From contig JADGAT010000024.1 in assembly GCA_015231885.1 (NCBI GenBank), positions 1 through 56,013 of the forward strand: 56,013 bases of DNA. The letters run 5' to 3'. The stretch is from SAR324 cluster bacterium (GTDB lineage: Bacteria > SAR324 > NAC60-12). Position numbers and translations under genes: made by a program. Shown here one piece after another: positions 26,344 through 35,286 of this stretch (within the stretch, counting starts at the first letter, position 1; each line of letters opens with the position of its first letter). The notes below the pieces were generated by a model. That model was given only the letters and a program-made list of their open reading frames with translations, did no database searches and was not told the origin of the DNA.

Positions 26344-27948
26344 ATGACATATAAAACTCATGATGAGTTCAAAAAGAAACTCTCCGGGAATTTCATTGAA
26401 ATCATGGATGTCACCCTTCGAGATGGTGAGCAAACCCAGGGTATTTCATTCAATGCAAGAGAAAAACTGCATATTGCCAAGGCCTTGCTGCACCAGTTGA
26501 ATTTGGATCGAATTGAAGTAGCGTCTGCCAGAATTTCGGAAGGAGAACAAACAGCGGTTCGTAATATTGCCGAATGGGCTTCCAGTGAAAATTACCTGCC
26601 ACGAGTGGAAGTTTTAGGATTTGTGGATCACAAAAAAAGTGTGGATTGGATCTCAGAAGCCGGTGGATGTGTCCTGAACTTGCTTGCCAAAGGCAGTGAA
26701 AATCATTGCCACCGTCAATTGAAAAAAACGCTTCAGGAGCATGTAGAAGACATTTGCCGGACCATCGATTATGCTCATGAAAAAGGATTAGTCGTTAATT
26801 TATATTTGGAAGATTGGTCCAACGGATATGCAGACAGTCCTAGGTATGTTTATGATTTGGTATCCGCCTTGAAAAAGATGGACATTAAACATTTTATGCT
26901 CCCTGATACCCTGGGGGTGATGTCTCCTGATGAAGTATACGAAAGTTTATTTGACATGACTCAGCGTTTTTCATGGGCAACGTTTGATTTTCACCCTCAC
27001 AATGATTACGGATTAGGAACAGCCAATGCCTTGTCCGCTGTAAAAGCAGGAGTCCGCAGCGTACACTGTACGGTGAATTGTCTGGGGGAGCGTGCGGGCA
27101 ATGCTTCTTTGGCAGAAGTGTCTGTGGTGCTGAAAGATAAACTTGGTGTGAAACTGTCGATTCGAGAATCGAATTTAGCGCCTGTCAGTGAGTTGGTGGA
27201 AGTGTTTTCAGGTAAACGGATTGCCAGCAATACTCCCATTACAGGAGAAGATGTATTCACACAAACCAGTGGTATTCATGCCGATGGTGATAAAAAAGGC
27301 GGTCTTTATGAAAACCCTATTTATCCAGAACGCTTTGGACGCGTTCGCTCTTATGCCCTGGGTAAGATGAGCGGAAAAGCTTCATTAGCAAACAATTTGG
27401 AGCAGCTGGGTTTGGAACTGTCTGAAGAAAATTTTCAAAAGGTATTGAAACGCGTTGTTGAGTTGGGAGACCGCAAAGAAACCATTTCTGTGACAGATCT
27501 CCCTTTTATCATTACGGACGTGCTTGAAAATGATGTCTACAACCGGATTAGTCTGTTGCATTTTACCCTCAGTACTGGATGGCCACTGCTTTCTATTGCT
27601 TCCATCTGCCTGGAAATAGATGGAGAACAGTTTTTAGCAACAGGAGAGGGAAATGGGGGTTATGATGCCTTTATGATTGCTGTTGGGAAAATCTTAAAAG
27701 AAAAAGGGTTGGCATGTCCTGATTTGGTGGATTACGAAATTCGTATTCCAAAGGGGGGGCACACGGACGCTTTGACTGAAGCAACCATCACATGGGAAAG
27801 TCTGGGAAAACGTTACAAAACAATCGGTGTTGACTCAGATCAGGTTGTCGCGGCTGTCCGTGCTACGATAAAAATGCTCAACCTCAACATCAATGGGGCC
27901 ATGCCTAATGCCCAATCGACTCAAAACTTACGAATCATTTCGAATTGA
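26344..27948 (+). CDS. Citramalate / 2-isopropylmalate synthase family enzyme with regulatory domain
   Basis: A 534-aa protein. The N-terminal HMGL-like TIM barrel (residues about 15-290) shows MDVTLRDGEQTQGISF with the catalytic Arg/Asp, the metal-ligand HPHND motif (FDFHPHNDYG), and NCLGERAGNASL. The C-terminal part (from about 410) is the LeuA-type allosteric dimer domain (FLATGEGNGGYDAFM). It condenses acetyl-CoA with a 2-oxo acid, pyruvate for citramalate synthase or 2-oxoisovalerate for IPM synthase. The DGEQTQGISF variant resembles that of Bacteroidetes-type proteins more than classical LeuA, so the acceptor is open. It stands alone, with no leu or ilv genes adjacent. Confidence 0.8.
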   Translation: MTYKTHDEFKKKLSGNFIEIMDVTLRDGEQTQGISFNAREKLHIAKALLHQLNLDRIEVASARISEGEQTAVRNIAEWASSENYLPRVEVLGFVDHKKSVDWISEAGGCVLNLLAKGSENHCHRQLKKTLQEHVEDICRTIDYAHEKGLVVNLYLEDWSNGYADSPRYVYDLVSALKKMDIKHFMLPDTLGVMSPDEVYESLFDMTQRFSWATFDFHPHNDYGLGTANALSAVKAGVRSVHCTVNCLGERAGNASLAEVSVVLKDKLGVKLSIRESNLAPVSELVEVFSGKRIASNTPITGEDVFTQTSGIHADGDKKGGLYENPIYPERFGRVRSYALGKMSGKASLANNLEQLGLELSEENFQKVLKRVVELGDRKETISVTDLPFIITDVLENDVYNRISLLHFTLSTGWPLLSIASICLEIDGEQFLATGEGNGGYDAFMIAVGKILKEKGLACPDLVDYEIRIPKGGHTDALTEATITWESLGKRYKTIGVDSDQVVAAVRATIKMLNLNINGAMPNAQSTQNLRIISN

Positions 27949-27972
27949 ACTGTTGAAAAAATGGTGGAGCCG

Positions 27973-28146
27973 TTAAGAAGAGGTGTAAAACCTTTCTTTG
28001 ATGATATTCAGCTGTGCCATTGCTTCGGGGCCGCTCAATTCTCCTCGTGTGCTTTTGTCTAAAACATTTAATGTGGCAACCATCACATCCATATTTTCTG
28101 AAAAACGTATTAGTGTTTTTTTATTTTCTTGCCATTCTGAACTCAT
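27973..28146 (-). CDS. Small hypothetical protein, 57 aa
   Basis: A short gene supported mainly by an excellent ribosome binding site: AAGGAGG lies 4 bases before its ATG at 28146. The product is an amphipathic helical protein beginning MSSEWQENKKTLIRF and ending KERFYTSS, with 57 residues and no Cys or His. It lies on the minus strand between the stop codons of the synthase and phosphoglycerate kinase genes, downstream of the latter by about 330 bases. I know no family. A plus-strand reading frame on the same DNA (28014-28235) lacks a ribosome binding site and is taken as its shadow. Confidence 0.6.
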   Translation of the reverse strand: MSSEWQENKKTLIRFSENMDVMVATLNVLDKSTRGELSGPEAMAQLNIIKERFYTSS

Positions 28147-28475
28147 TGTTCCTCCTTAAATTTCCATTTTGTCATTCATCTATAATTATGAAATCTGTAG
28201 GCTATTCATCAAAACGGCACCACATGATTTTGTGATTTCCTCCGCAGGGTCGTGCTGTTTATTGATGTTGATTTATATAATACAGGTTACATACCAAAAG
28301 AATAAATCAGAAATAGGAAAATCTATATGGGTCTCCTAATTATATGATATCAATAACTATTTTTTTTTAGATTTGAGGAAAATGAGTTGAGGGCACGGTG
28401 AGTGACGAAAGAGGCCGGACAAGAGATGAGTTTTGCCACAAGAGACCTCTTTCGGGAAACGATTGTGAGGGAAAA
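28147..28475. other. Intergenic stretch behind phosphoglycerate kinase with a hairpin
   Basis: No gene is seen. A perfect 9-bp inverted repeat, CGAAAGAGG at 28406-28414 and CCTCTTTCG at 28446-28454 with a 31-base loop, lies about 20 bases beyond the kinase stop codon and may help end its transcript. No T-run follows. Closer to the 57-aa gene the minus strand has TTGATG followed by an AT-rich block that could be its promoter. Confidence 0.35.
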
Positions 28476-29702
28476 TCAACTAGTTTTTTTGGGTATTGCT
28501 TCTACTCCGGGGAGTTGTTTTCCTTCTAAAAATTCAAGAGAGGCACCCCCACCCGTTGAAACATGCGTTACTTGGTCTCCAAGTCCCATCTGCTTGATAG
28601 CCGCAGCAGAGTCACCCCCACCAACGACGGTAACAGCTCCTTTTTTGGTCGCCGCTGCCAGACTCTTGGCCACACCTAGTGTTCCCTGGGCAAAGGCTTC
28701 TATTTCGAAAACGCCCATCGGCCCATTCCACAGAACAATCTTGGCATTTTCCAGAGTTTGACCAAACGTTGCAGTTGCTTTAGGTCCAATATCCAGGATT
28801 TTCCATCCTGCCGGTACGCCATCAGCAGCATTGATGATTTTTGTTGCAGTGCCTTCTTCAAGCTTTTCGGCAATGATACAATCTTCTGGTAATAACAATT
28901 GAACATTTCGTTCTTTAGCTTTTTCCAAAATTTCTTTGGCGATTGGAATGGACTCTTCTTCCAAGAGAGAATCCCCAATTTCATATCCCATGGCCTTATA
29001 GAAAGTGCAGGACATGCCGCCGCCAATTACCAAAATTTGGGCGTTTTTCATTAAGCTGTCGATCACCTTGACTTTGTCAGAAACTTTGGCCCCTCCAAGT
29101 ACAGCAGCAAATGGCTGTGCCGGGTTGCTCATGACATTGCCGAGATACTGAACTTCCATTTGCAGCAGGTATCCCATTGCCACGGTATCTACAAATCGGG
29201 TGATACCTTCTGTGGAAGCATGGGCACGGTGGGCTGTTCCAAAGGCATCATTGATATATACATCACACAACTTGGCCAGGGATTTGGAAAAATTGTCATC
29301 GTTCTTTGTTTCTTCGTCATGATAGCGCAGGTTTTCCAGTAAAACAACATCCCCTTCCTCCATCATGTCAACCAGCTTCTCGACTTGAGGTCCAATGCAA
29401 TCAGGAGCCAAATAGACTTGCTTGCCCAGCATGGCCGATAGTTCGACAGCCACTGGATTTAAGCTCATTTTGTTGACCCGCTGCCCTTTAGGTCGGCCTA
29501 AATGTGACATCAAAATCAGTTTACCACCATTGTCCAATACATAGCGTACCGACTTCATACAGCCTTCAATTCGACCTCGATCTCGAATATTCAAATCGTC
29601 ATCAAGAGGTACGTTTAGGTCAGCACGAATCAATACTTTTTTCCCGCGTACATCGATGTCTTCAATAAAAACATGACTTAAGCCTTCTGTGTTTGTTCCC
29701 AT
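28476..29702 (-). CDS. pgk: Phosphoglycerate kinase
   Basis: A 408-aa cytoplasmic glycolytic enzyme that transfers phosphate from 1,3-bisphosphoglycerate to ADP. The N-terminal domain has VLIRADLNVPL, SHLGRPKG and LLENLRYHDEE. The hinge and C-terminal nucleotide domain show VLGGAKVSDK, WNGPMGVFE and VVGGGDSAAA, then STGGGASLEFLEGK. It is about 10-12 residues longer at the N-terminus than most bacterial enzymes; an internal start would be possible only if the first residues are untranslated. It is not next to gap or tpi here. The spacer to the divergent CoA-transferase gene is 378 bases. Confidence 0.97.
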   Translation of the reverse strand: MGTNTEGLSHVFIEDIDVRGKKVLIRADLNVPLDDDLNIRDRGRIEGCMKSVRYVLDNGGKLILMSHLGRPKGQRVNKMSLNPVAVELSAMLGKQVYLAPDCIGPQVEKLVDMMEEGDVVLLENLRYHDEETKNDDNFSKSLAKLCDVYINDAFGTAHRAHASTEGITRFVDTVAMGYLLQMEVQYLGNVMSNPAQPFAAVLGGAKVSDKVKVIDSLMKNAQILVIGGGMSCTFYKAMGYEIGDSLLEEESIPIAKEILEKAKERNVQLLLPEDCIIAEKLEEGTATKIINAADGVPAGWKILDIGPKATATFGQTLENAKIVLWNGPMGVFEIEAFAQGTLGVAKSLAAATKKGAVTVVGGGDSAAAIKQMGLGDQVTHVSTGGGASLEFLEGKQLPGVEAIPKKTS

Positions 29703-30080
29703 TTTTACAACCTTTACTATTTTTTAAAAAAATTAAGTAACCAGTCTGTTGCCAGTTCTCATGTCTTAGTTGTCTGATTGCACTATGCTGCTGAAAGCTG
29801 ACAACGGTTGAGTTATAATGTACATGCAACACTGATCTTGTGAAATATCACCTGAAAAAGAGAGCACAGTGTTGTCATAAATCATTTAAATTTCAAGGCC
29901 TAATTTACTTGTTCTATTCTTTTTTTTAGCTTTTATTGCTATAGTGAAAATATCAGGGGGTGTTGATGAACGATTAAATTTCAGATGTTGTTTGTATATT
30001 GTTGTTTTTAAAGGCAAAATAGTGTGAACTATTGAGTGGCCGCAGAACAATAAGGCAACCTTAGACAAAGCGGGGGAAAC
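29703..30080. promoter_or_regulatory. Divergent control region between pgk and the CoA-transferase gene
   Basis: No gene is convincing in these 378 bases. On the plus strand TATAAT at 29814-29819 is preceded at 17 bases by CTGAAA (29791-29796), a usable sigma70-like promoter. Just behind it, CAACACTG (29827-29834) and CAGTGTTG (29867-29874) form an 8-bp inverted repeat with a 32-base spacer, placed where an operator or leader hairpin could act. The long leader to the start codon at 30081 is otherwise unexplained. Confidence 0.4.
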
Positions 30081-31940
30081 ATGGAGAAAGCTTGGAATCT
30101 GAAGCAAATGAAAGCGGGGAGCGTTGTCAGGAAAATCCCTTTGGGAAGTCGCATCTACATAGGGAATTTAGCAGGAACCCCTCAGGCTATTGTAGAGGCG
30201 ATGGTTCGTCCTGAATATTCCCTGGAAGATACAGAAATCATGGAGTTTTGCCCTGGAGGCGACCGTTCCGTTTTGGATCGTTCAAATAATCGTTTTCGGG
30301 CCAATACGTTTTTTATGGGGAGTGAAAACGATGAGGGCGGAAAATCCGATTATACGCCCATTCACATTTCCTCTATTCCAAGGCTTGTTCGAGAGAAACA
30401 TTTAAAAGTTGATGTTGCCTTGATCAAGGTCACTCCTCCAGATGACCATGGATTGTGCAGTCTGGGAGTGGGGGTGGATATGACCAAAGAAATGGTAGAG
30501 CAGGCCAAATTGGTAATTGCTGAAGTCAATGCCAACATGCCCTGGACTACAGGAGAATCTGCTATCTCAACGGAGCAGATTGACTATTGGGTAGAAAATA
30601 ATGCGCCAATGATGACGAGAGACCAGCCGGCAGCATTTCAGGAAGCCTTTGAAGAAAGGCAGGAAACTCTCTCACAGATTGGGAAATATATCCTTCATGA
30701 AATTCCGAACGGTGCTACATTACAATTAGGAAGAGGCGATGCACCCAATGCGGTTTTACCTTACCTCAAGAATCGCGAACACCTTGGACTGCACACAGAG
30801 ATGTTTAATGATGATTTGATGGCACTTGTACAGGAAGGAGTCATTGACAATACTCAAAAAAATGTAAACAAAGACGTTTCCATTGTTTCTCACTGTTTTG
30901 GAAGCCATGAATTGTATGACTTTGTCAACAACAACCCCAAAATAGAATTTCATTCTCTGGCATACACCAACAATCCCAGTAATATAGGGGCTAATAACCG
31001 GATGATTGCCATTGACGGGGCCTTTGAAGTGGATGTGACAGGACAGGTGTGTTCTGAATCGTTGGGGCGTGGATTCTATGGAGGGTTTGAAGGAAAAGCT
31101 GATTTTATCAGGGGCGCCTCTTATTCTCAGGGAGGAAAACCCATTATTGCGTTATTCTCTACCACTATCGACAGCAGTCAGTCCAATATTGTCCCGATGC
31201 TCAGGCAAGGGGCCGGTATTGTTATTACCAGGGCTGATATCCATTATGTGATTTCCGAATATGGAGTCGCTTATTTATATGGGAAACCTATCAGGGAACG
31301 GTGTCTGGCCCTCATTGACATTGCTCACCCCAAATTTCGGGATTCGTTACTGCAAGTATCCAAAGAACAGCATTATGTCCGGGAGTCACAACCGGGCCAT
31401 TCTTTTAAGTCAAAATACCCCAAAGAATGGGAAAGTGTCTATACTTCTAAAGATGGTCGGGATGTTCTGGTGCGCCCTGCCAAAGCAATTGATGAAGATT
31501 ATTTACGGGACTTTTTTCACAGTCTTTCGGACCATAGTGTTTACATGCGTTATTTTAAACACCTCCGCACATTGTCCCAGCAAATTCTGCAGAGTTATTC
31601 TGATATTGATTATGCTCAAAACATGGCTTTGATCGCACTGTACCCTCCCGAGACAGCATCACATGATATTATCGGAATGGCCCAATGGGTAAGCGATGCT
31701 CGTGACAGGGTTCCGGAGATCGCTTTTCAGGTTTCTGATGATTGGCAGGGGCAGGGCATCGGGAAATACTTGATGTTTCGACTGATAGAAATTGCAAAGG
31801 CATACGGATACATACAATTGAAAGCAGAGACTCTCACCAGCAATCATGCCATGAAGCAAGTCTTTGAGAATGCAGGATTTCCCTTTGAAAAAGAAATCGA
31901 TTTTGGCGTAATTTCCTATACGTTTGACATCAGTGAATGA
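30081..31940 (+). CDS. Acetyl-CoA hydrolase/transferase fused to a GNAT acetyltransferase domain
   Basis: A 619-aa protein in two parts. Residues about 10-440 form a family I-type CoA-transferase related to acetyl-CoA hydrolase and 4-hydroxybutyrate CoA-transferase. The likely catalytic Glu240 is in LHTEMFNDD, the CoA-site region is GQVCSESLGRGFYGGF, and GVAYLYGK follows. Residues about 456-619 are a GNAT domain with the acetyl-CoA-binding loop WQGQGIGKYLM and the typical FENAGF near the end. The fusion would link CoA ester handling with protein or small-molecule acetylation, or use the GNAT domain as an acyl-CoA sensor; this is inference. Related fusions are known in deltaproteobacteria. Confidence 0.88.
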   Translation: MEKAWNLKQMKAGSVVRKIPLGSRIYIGNLAGTPQAIVEAMVRPEYSLEDTEIMEFCPGGDRSVLDRSNNRFRANTFFMGSENDEGGKSDYTPIHISSIPRLVREKHLKVDVALIKVTPPDDHGLCSLGVGVDMTKEMVEQAKLVIAEVNANMPWTTGESAISTEQIDYWVENNAPMMTRDQPAAFQEAFEERQETLSQIGKYILHEIPNGATLQLGRGDAPNAVLPYLKNREHLGLHTEMFNDDLMALVQEGVIDNTQKNVNKDVSIVSHCFGSHELYDFVNNNPKIEFHSLAYTNNPSNIGANNRMIAIDGAFEVDVTGQVCSESLGRGFYGGFEGKADFIRGASYSQGGKPIIALFSTTIDSSQSNIVPMLRQGAGIVITRADIHYVISEYGVAYLYGKPIRERCLALIDIAHPKFRDSLLQVSKEQHYVRESQPGHSFKSKYPKEWESVYTSKDGRDVLVRPAKAIDEDYLRDFFHSLSDHSVYMRYFKHLRTLSQQILQSYSDIDYAQNMALIALYPPETASHDIIGMAQWVSDARDRVPEIAFQVSDDWQGQGIGKYLMFRLIEIAKAYGYIQLKAETLTSNHAMKQVFENAGFPFEKEIDFGVISYTFDISE

Positions 31941-31944
31941 AGTG

Positions 31945-33396
31945 TTATTGGGCAGAATTGAATAAAAGTTGATAATAAAATTGCACACATTGCTCGTAAG
32001 CTTGTATGGAGATACGCTCATTAACACCATGGATGCGGTACAAATCCTCCTGATTCACAAGCCATGGTGAGAAACGGAATGTGTTATCAGTCAAGTTGTG
32101 GTAATGCCTGGAGTCTGTTGTCCCAACCAGCAATGCTGGTGTGAAAATGGTGTTGGGGTATATCTGACCGATGGTGCGTTGTAATATACGTAAGCTCCTT
32201 GTATCCAAATTCGTAATTTCTGAAGGCTCACTGGATGGACCATGAAGTATCTGAATCTCGACTTGTGAGTTTTGAACAGTGCGACGAATATGCTCCAGAA
32301 CTTCCTGTATGGAGTCTTGCGGGAGAATCCGGCAATTGATAACCGCGGATGCTTTTTGGGGTAAAATGTTCTCTTTAACACCTCCTGACATCATCGTTGC
32401 TGCCATTGTGGTACGTAAGAGAGCATTGGTCGGCGGAGATTTGGACAATTGATATTGGATGAGTGGTTTGAACAACCAGAGATTCGAGAACACAAGCCGG
32501 TACCTGAAGGGCATTTCAGGGCTCAGATAAGTAAACATCTCAGGAATAGGGCTTGCCCATTGGATAGGCATTTGATGACTTTCCAAGTCATGAATGGCTG
32601 TACTCAAAATCCCCAGCGCAGTGCGTGCCGGAGGAGTGGAAGCATGACCTCCTTCTGTTTGAACGGTTAACCGGATATTGACAAAGCCTTTTTCTGCGAT
32701 GCTGACAGGTGCAATGGGGAGAGATATCCCAGGAATCATCCCCTGAATGATGGGAATGCCTTCATCGAGTATGTACTCAAAATATATTTTCTGAGTTTCC
32801 AGGTATTTGGCAATTTGAAAACCGCCATGAGTCCCTCCTGTTTCTTCATCATGCCCTAAAGCCAAGTAGATTGTTCTCTCTGGTTGAAAGCCTTCTTGTA
32901 AGAGCATTTCAATAGATTCCATAATGGCGGCAGCCCCCGTTTTGAAGTCTAATGTTCCACGCCCCCAGACAAATCCATTTTCAACGGCACCGCTAAAAGG
33001 AGGGTATTGCCATTGATCTTCTGTTTGTGGTTCGATAGGTACCACATCCAGGTGGCTCATCAGCAAAATGGGAGGCAATTCACTGGATTTTCCAGCCCAC
33101 TGATAGAGTAAGCTGTATTGATTGATGACTTCTTGTTTTAAAGTACGGTGGAGCAGTGGAAAGGTTTTTTGTAAATACTGATGCAGCGCTAAAAACAAAG
33201 ACCCATCACATTCCTTTGAGCGATTATCAAAGATTGTTTGAAAATGAATGGTTCCAGCAAATCGCTGTATTGCGTTTGGTGTATCTACTTTGATGGATAG
33301 AGGGGAGAATTGCTGCTGTTTGGAAGTAAGACGGACGGCATTGATTACCAAAGTCAGCAAGAATATTAAGATGGCCGATCCAATCCAGAGAAACAT
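31945..33396 (-). CDS. Membrane-anchored M20 peptidase (carboxypeptidase S/PM20D1-like)
   Basis: A 483-aa protein. Residues about 1-22 form a membrane anchor or uncleaved signal. The peptidase has LLMSHLDVVP (zinc ligand His115), RGTLDFKTG (bridging Asp150) and GHDEETGG (catalytic Glu184 and ligand Glu185). The lid domain starts about 240 (TEGGHASTPP), and the C-terminal histidine is in TTDSRHYHNLT. The arrangement fits yeast Cps1 and animal PM20D1 better than DapE or ArgE. Active site and anchor suggest cleavage of N-acyl amino acids or peptides at the membrane. Its stop codon is 4 bases from the end of the convergent CoA-transferase gene. Confidence 0.83.
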   Translation of the reverse strand: MFLWIGSAILIFLLTLVINAVRLTSKQQQFSPLSIKVDTPNAIQRFAGTIHFQTIFDNRSKECDGSLFLALHQYLQKTFPLLHRTLKQEVINQYSLLYQWAGKSSELPPILLMSHLDVVPIEPQTEDQWQYPPFSGAVENGFVWGRGTLDFKTGAAAIMESIEMLLQEGFQPERTIYLALGHDEETGGTHGGFQIAKYLETQKIYFEYILDEGIPIIQGMIPGISLPIAPVSIAEKGFVNIRLTVQTEGGHASTPPARTALGILSTAIHDLESHQMPIQWASPIPEMFTYLSPEMPFRYRLVFSNLWLFKPLIQYQLSKSPPTNALLRTTMAATMMSGGVKENILPQKASAVINCRILPQDSIQEVLEHIRRTVQNSQVEIQILHGPSSEPSEITNLDTRSLRILQRTIGQIYPNTIFTPALLVGTTDSRHYHNLTDNTFRFSPWLVNQEDLYRIHGVNERISIQAYEQCVQFYYQLLFNSAQ

Positions 33397-33419
33397 GGGG
33401 TTGATATGTGAAAAACCGA

Positions 33420-34595
33420 TCAGGAAGATGGTTTTGGGTTCGCTTTTTCTTTCATCCGATTTATAATAGCTTGTACGTCCTGTTGATAATGTTTTGAAGT
33501 GGATTCGGAAACATTGCTGCCAGGAGTTGACATCTCTGCTGGATGGGGTTTAGATTCGTTAGAAGAATATTGCTGTATTGTTTGCTTGAGCCTATCATAG
33601 CTGGACATCGGGTCATATGCCGACTCCCCCAATAGATAAGAAGTTGTTTTTATTTTTTCAGGATTCATGCCTGCTTGAACAATTACTCCTATTTTTTGTA
33701 TGACATGCTGCAGTTCAGGAAATGTCGCATAAATTTGATTCAGTATGTTTTGCGCGGAAGCATGATCGAGCAGTTTGTTTTTGACGGTTTCGTTGGGAGC
33801 GTAGAGCATTAAGGAGGCTTGTTGGAAGTTGGAGCGTTGAATGAAAGCAGGTAGACAACTATTGTTCCATTTAGCGCCGATGAGGGAGTGCCACCTGTTT
33901 GTTAATTTGCTCACCCAGATTTGATCTTGACGTTTTTGCCCTAAATCTCCCACGTGACAGGCAATTTTATCAACATGAATTTCAGGAAGTAGTTGATTGA
34001 TTTGTGCTAAATACTTTTTCATCTCAAATTGAATTGCCTGAATGAAGCCTCCATCATAAACAATGAGGTGAAGCACGGTTTCCTTGACATGACATACAGC
34101 ATATTCAAACAATATTTCTTGTTCAGCAGGCGTGAGACTTCTTTTTAATAGATAATTCAGCCGTTTGATAATTTTTTTTTTCTGGAAGGTTGTTTTTTCC
34201 AAAGACTCCAGTATATTTATTAGTTTAGGTTCCAGCAAGGAAACTTGTTTCAATGATGCCAGGTATTGAGACGTCACCGTGAATTCTTCAATCCTCGAAA
34301 AATTTTGGGGATAAGCGTGTTGTGCGAGAAACTGGTCTTCTTGATCAATCCAGTATCGACGCAACTTGATTAATTGTAAAAGGTATTTTTGACCGGCATC
34401 AATAAAAATATTGGAAATGATCCCTGAGATTTCATGAGATTTATCATGTTGGGAATGGTGATGAATAGTATTTAGGAAACGGCTGATGGATTTTTGTGTG
34501 ATTTCGTTGTTTTTCCTGTGATCATCATGCATAATGTGACACACCAATAAAAAATGAAAAAGGATCAAGAATCCAAATACTGCAGTACATAGCAT
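33420..34595 (-). CDS. Protein of unknown function with N-terminal membrane helix (391 aa)
   Basis: I chose the ATG at 34595. A GTG further up (34661) would overlap the divergent AlgH gene and has no better ribosome binding site. After a single hydrophobic helix (residues about 4-22, VFGFLILFHFLLVCHIM) the protein is mostly helical and soluble, with no catalytic motif I know. The C-terminus has a Ser/Pro/Thr-rich linker and a final basic helix (QAIINRMKEKANPKPSS). It lies 23 bases upstream of the membrane-anchored M20 peptidase gene on the same strand and is probably co-transcribed with it; both products are membrane-anchored. Confidence 0.55.
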   Translation of the reverse strand: MLCTAVFGFLILFHFLLVCHIMHDDHRKNNEITQKSISRFLNTIHHHSQHDKSHEISGIISNIFIDAGQKYLLQLIKLRRYWIDQEDQFLAQHAYPQNFSRIEEFTVTSQYLASLKQVSLLEPKLINILESLEKTTFQKKKIIKRLNYLLKRSLTPAEQEILFEYAVCHVKETVLHLIVYDGGFIQAIQFEMKKYLAQINQLLPEIHVDKIACHVGDLGQKRQDQIWVSKLTNRWHSLIGAKWNNSCLPAFIQRSNFQQASLMLYAPNETVKNKLLDHASAQNILNQIYATFPELQHVIQKIGVIVQAGMNPEKIKTTSYLLGESAYDPMSSYDRLKQTIQQYSSNESKPHPAEMSTPGSNVSESTSKHYQQDVQAIINRMKEKANPKPSS

Positions 34596-34639
34596 ATCAG
34601 CATAGTATTTTTCTTCAACTGTTTTGAAATAGAAGTGTG

Positions 34640-35191
34640 ATGGGATCAGAAGAATTAACACCTGGACTGTTGGTGGCGATGCCTTCGTTGAAAGACCCTT
34701 ATTTTGAAAAATCCGTTATCTTATTGTGCAACTATACGCCAGAAAGTGCATTTGGGCTGGTCGTGAACAATCCCTCTTCTATACGCATCAAAGATATTAT
34801 TGTGAGCGATCTCGAGTTCAAAGACAATTTAAACTCACCACTCTTGTTAGGAGGACCTGTACAGCAAGAATCACTATGGGCGATTCATTCCGAAGATTTT
34901 TCATGCGATACCACCTCACAAGTCTCTCCGGACATCAGTATTAGTGGAATTCATGAAGTCCTCGGTGCTCTTGCGCGTGAAGAAGGACCAAACCATTACC
35001 ATCTGGGGTGTGGTTATGCAGGATGGGCACCAGGGCAGCTGGATAGAGAAATTGAAGAAGGCGCCTGGTGGCTGACCTCACTGGAAACAGAATTTGTGCT
35101 CGATATCCCTTATTCGGAACGCTGGGAATCGATACTAAAAAAAATAGGGATTGACCCGCTTTCCAGCTTCTACGAATCAAATGACTTTTAA
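34640..35191 (+). CDS. algH: YqgE/AlgH (UPF0301) family protein
   Basis: The protein of about 183 aa starts at the ATG at 34640 and matches the AlgH/YqgE pattern throughout: LTPGLLVAMPSLKDPYFEKSV near the start, then NYTPESAFGLVVNNP, LLGGPVQQESLW and the GYAGWAPGQLDREIEEGAWW block. The crystal folds known for the family suggest ligand binding; AlgH was first linked to alginate regulation in Pseudomonas, but the biochemical role is unsettled. A small hairpin follows at 35205-35221 before the FabZ-like gene. Confidence 0.93.
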   Translation: MGSEELTPGLLVAMPSLKDPYFEKSVILLCNYTPESAFGLVVNNPSSIRIKDIIVSDLEFKDNLNSPLLLGGPVQQESLWAIHSEDFSCDTTSQVSPDISISGIHEVLGALAREEGPNHYHLGCGYAGWAPGQLDREIEEGAWWLTSLETEFVLDIPYSERWESILKKIGIDPLSSFYESNDF

Positions 35192-35204
35192 GAAAATATC
35201 TGAT

Positions 35205-35221
35205 AAGTATTGTAAATACTT
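35205..35221 (+). terminator. Small hairpin behind the AlgH gene
   Basis: AAGTATT (35205-35211) and AATACTT (35215-35221) form a 7-bp stem with a 3-base loop, 14 bases beyond the stop codon. It is AT-rich and lacks a T-run, so it is a weak terminator candidate. Confidence 0.3.
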
Positions 35222-35286
35222 AATAAACATATCATCACATTTTTGCAAAACTGAGAGTACGTAACGAAAGGATTGGTTATAACTAG

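Noticed and set aside
28014..28235. Plus-strand frame opposite the 57-aa gene
   Set aside because: No ribosome binding site, while the opposite strand has an ideal one.
29886..30107. Minus-strand frame in the pgk/CoA-transferase spacer
   Set aside because: It overlaps the CoA-transferase start, has no ribosome binding site and ends in low-complexity AT-rich sequence.
34596..34661. GTG start that would add 22 residues to the membrane protein
   Set aside because: It would overlap the divergent algH start by about 22 bases and lacks a ribosome binding site.
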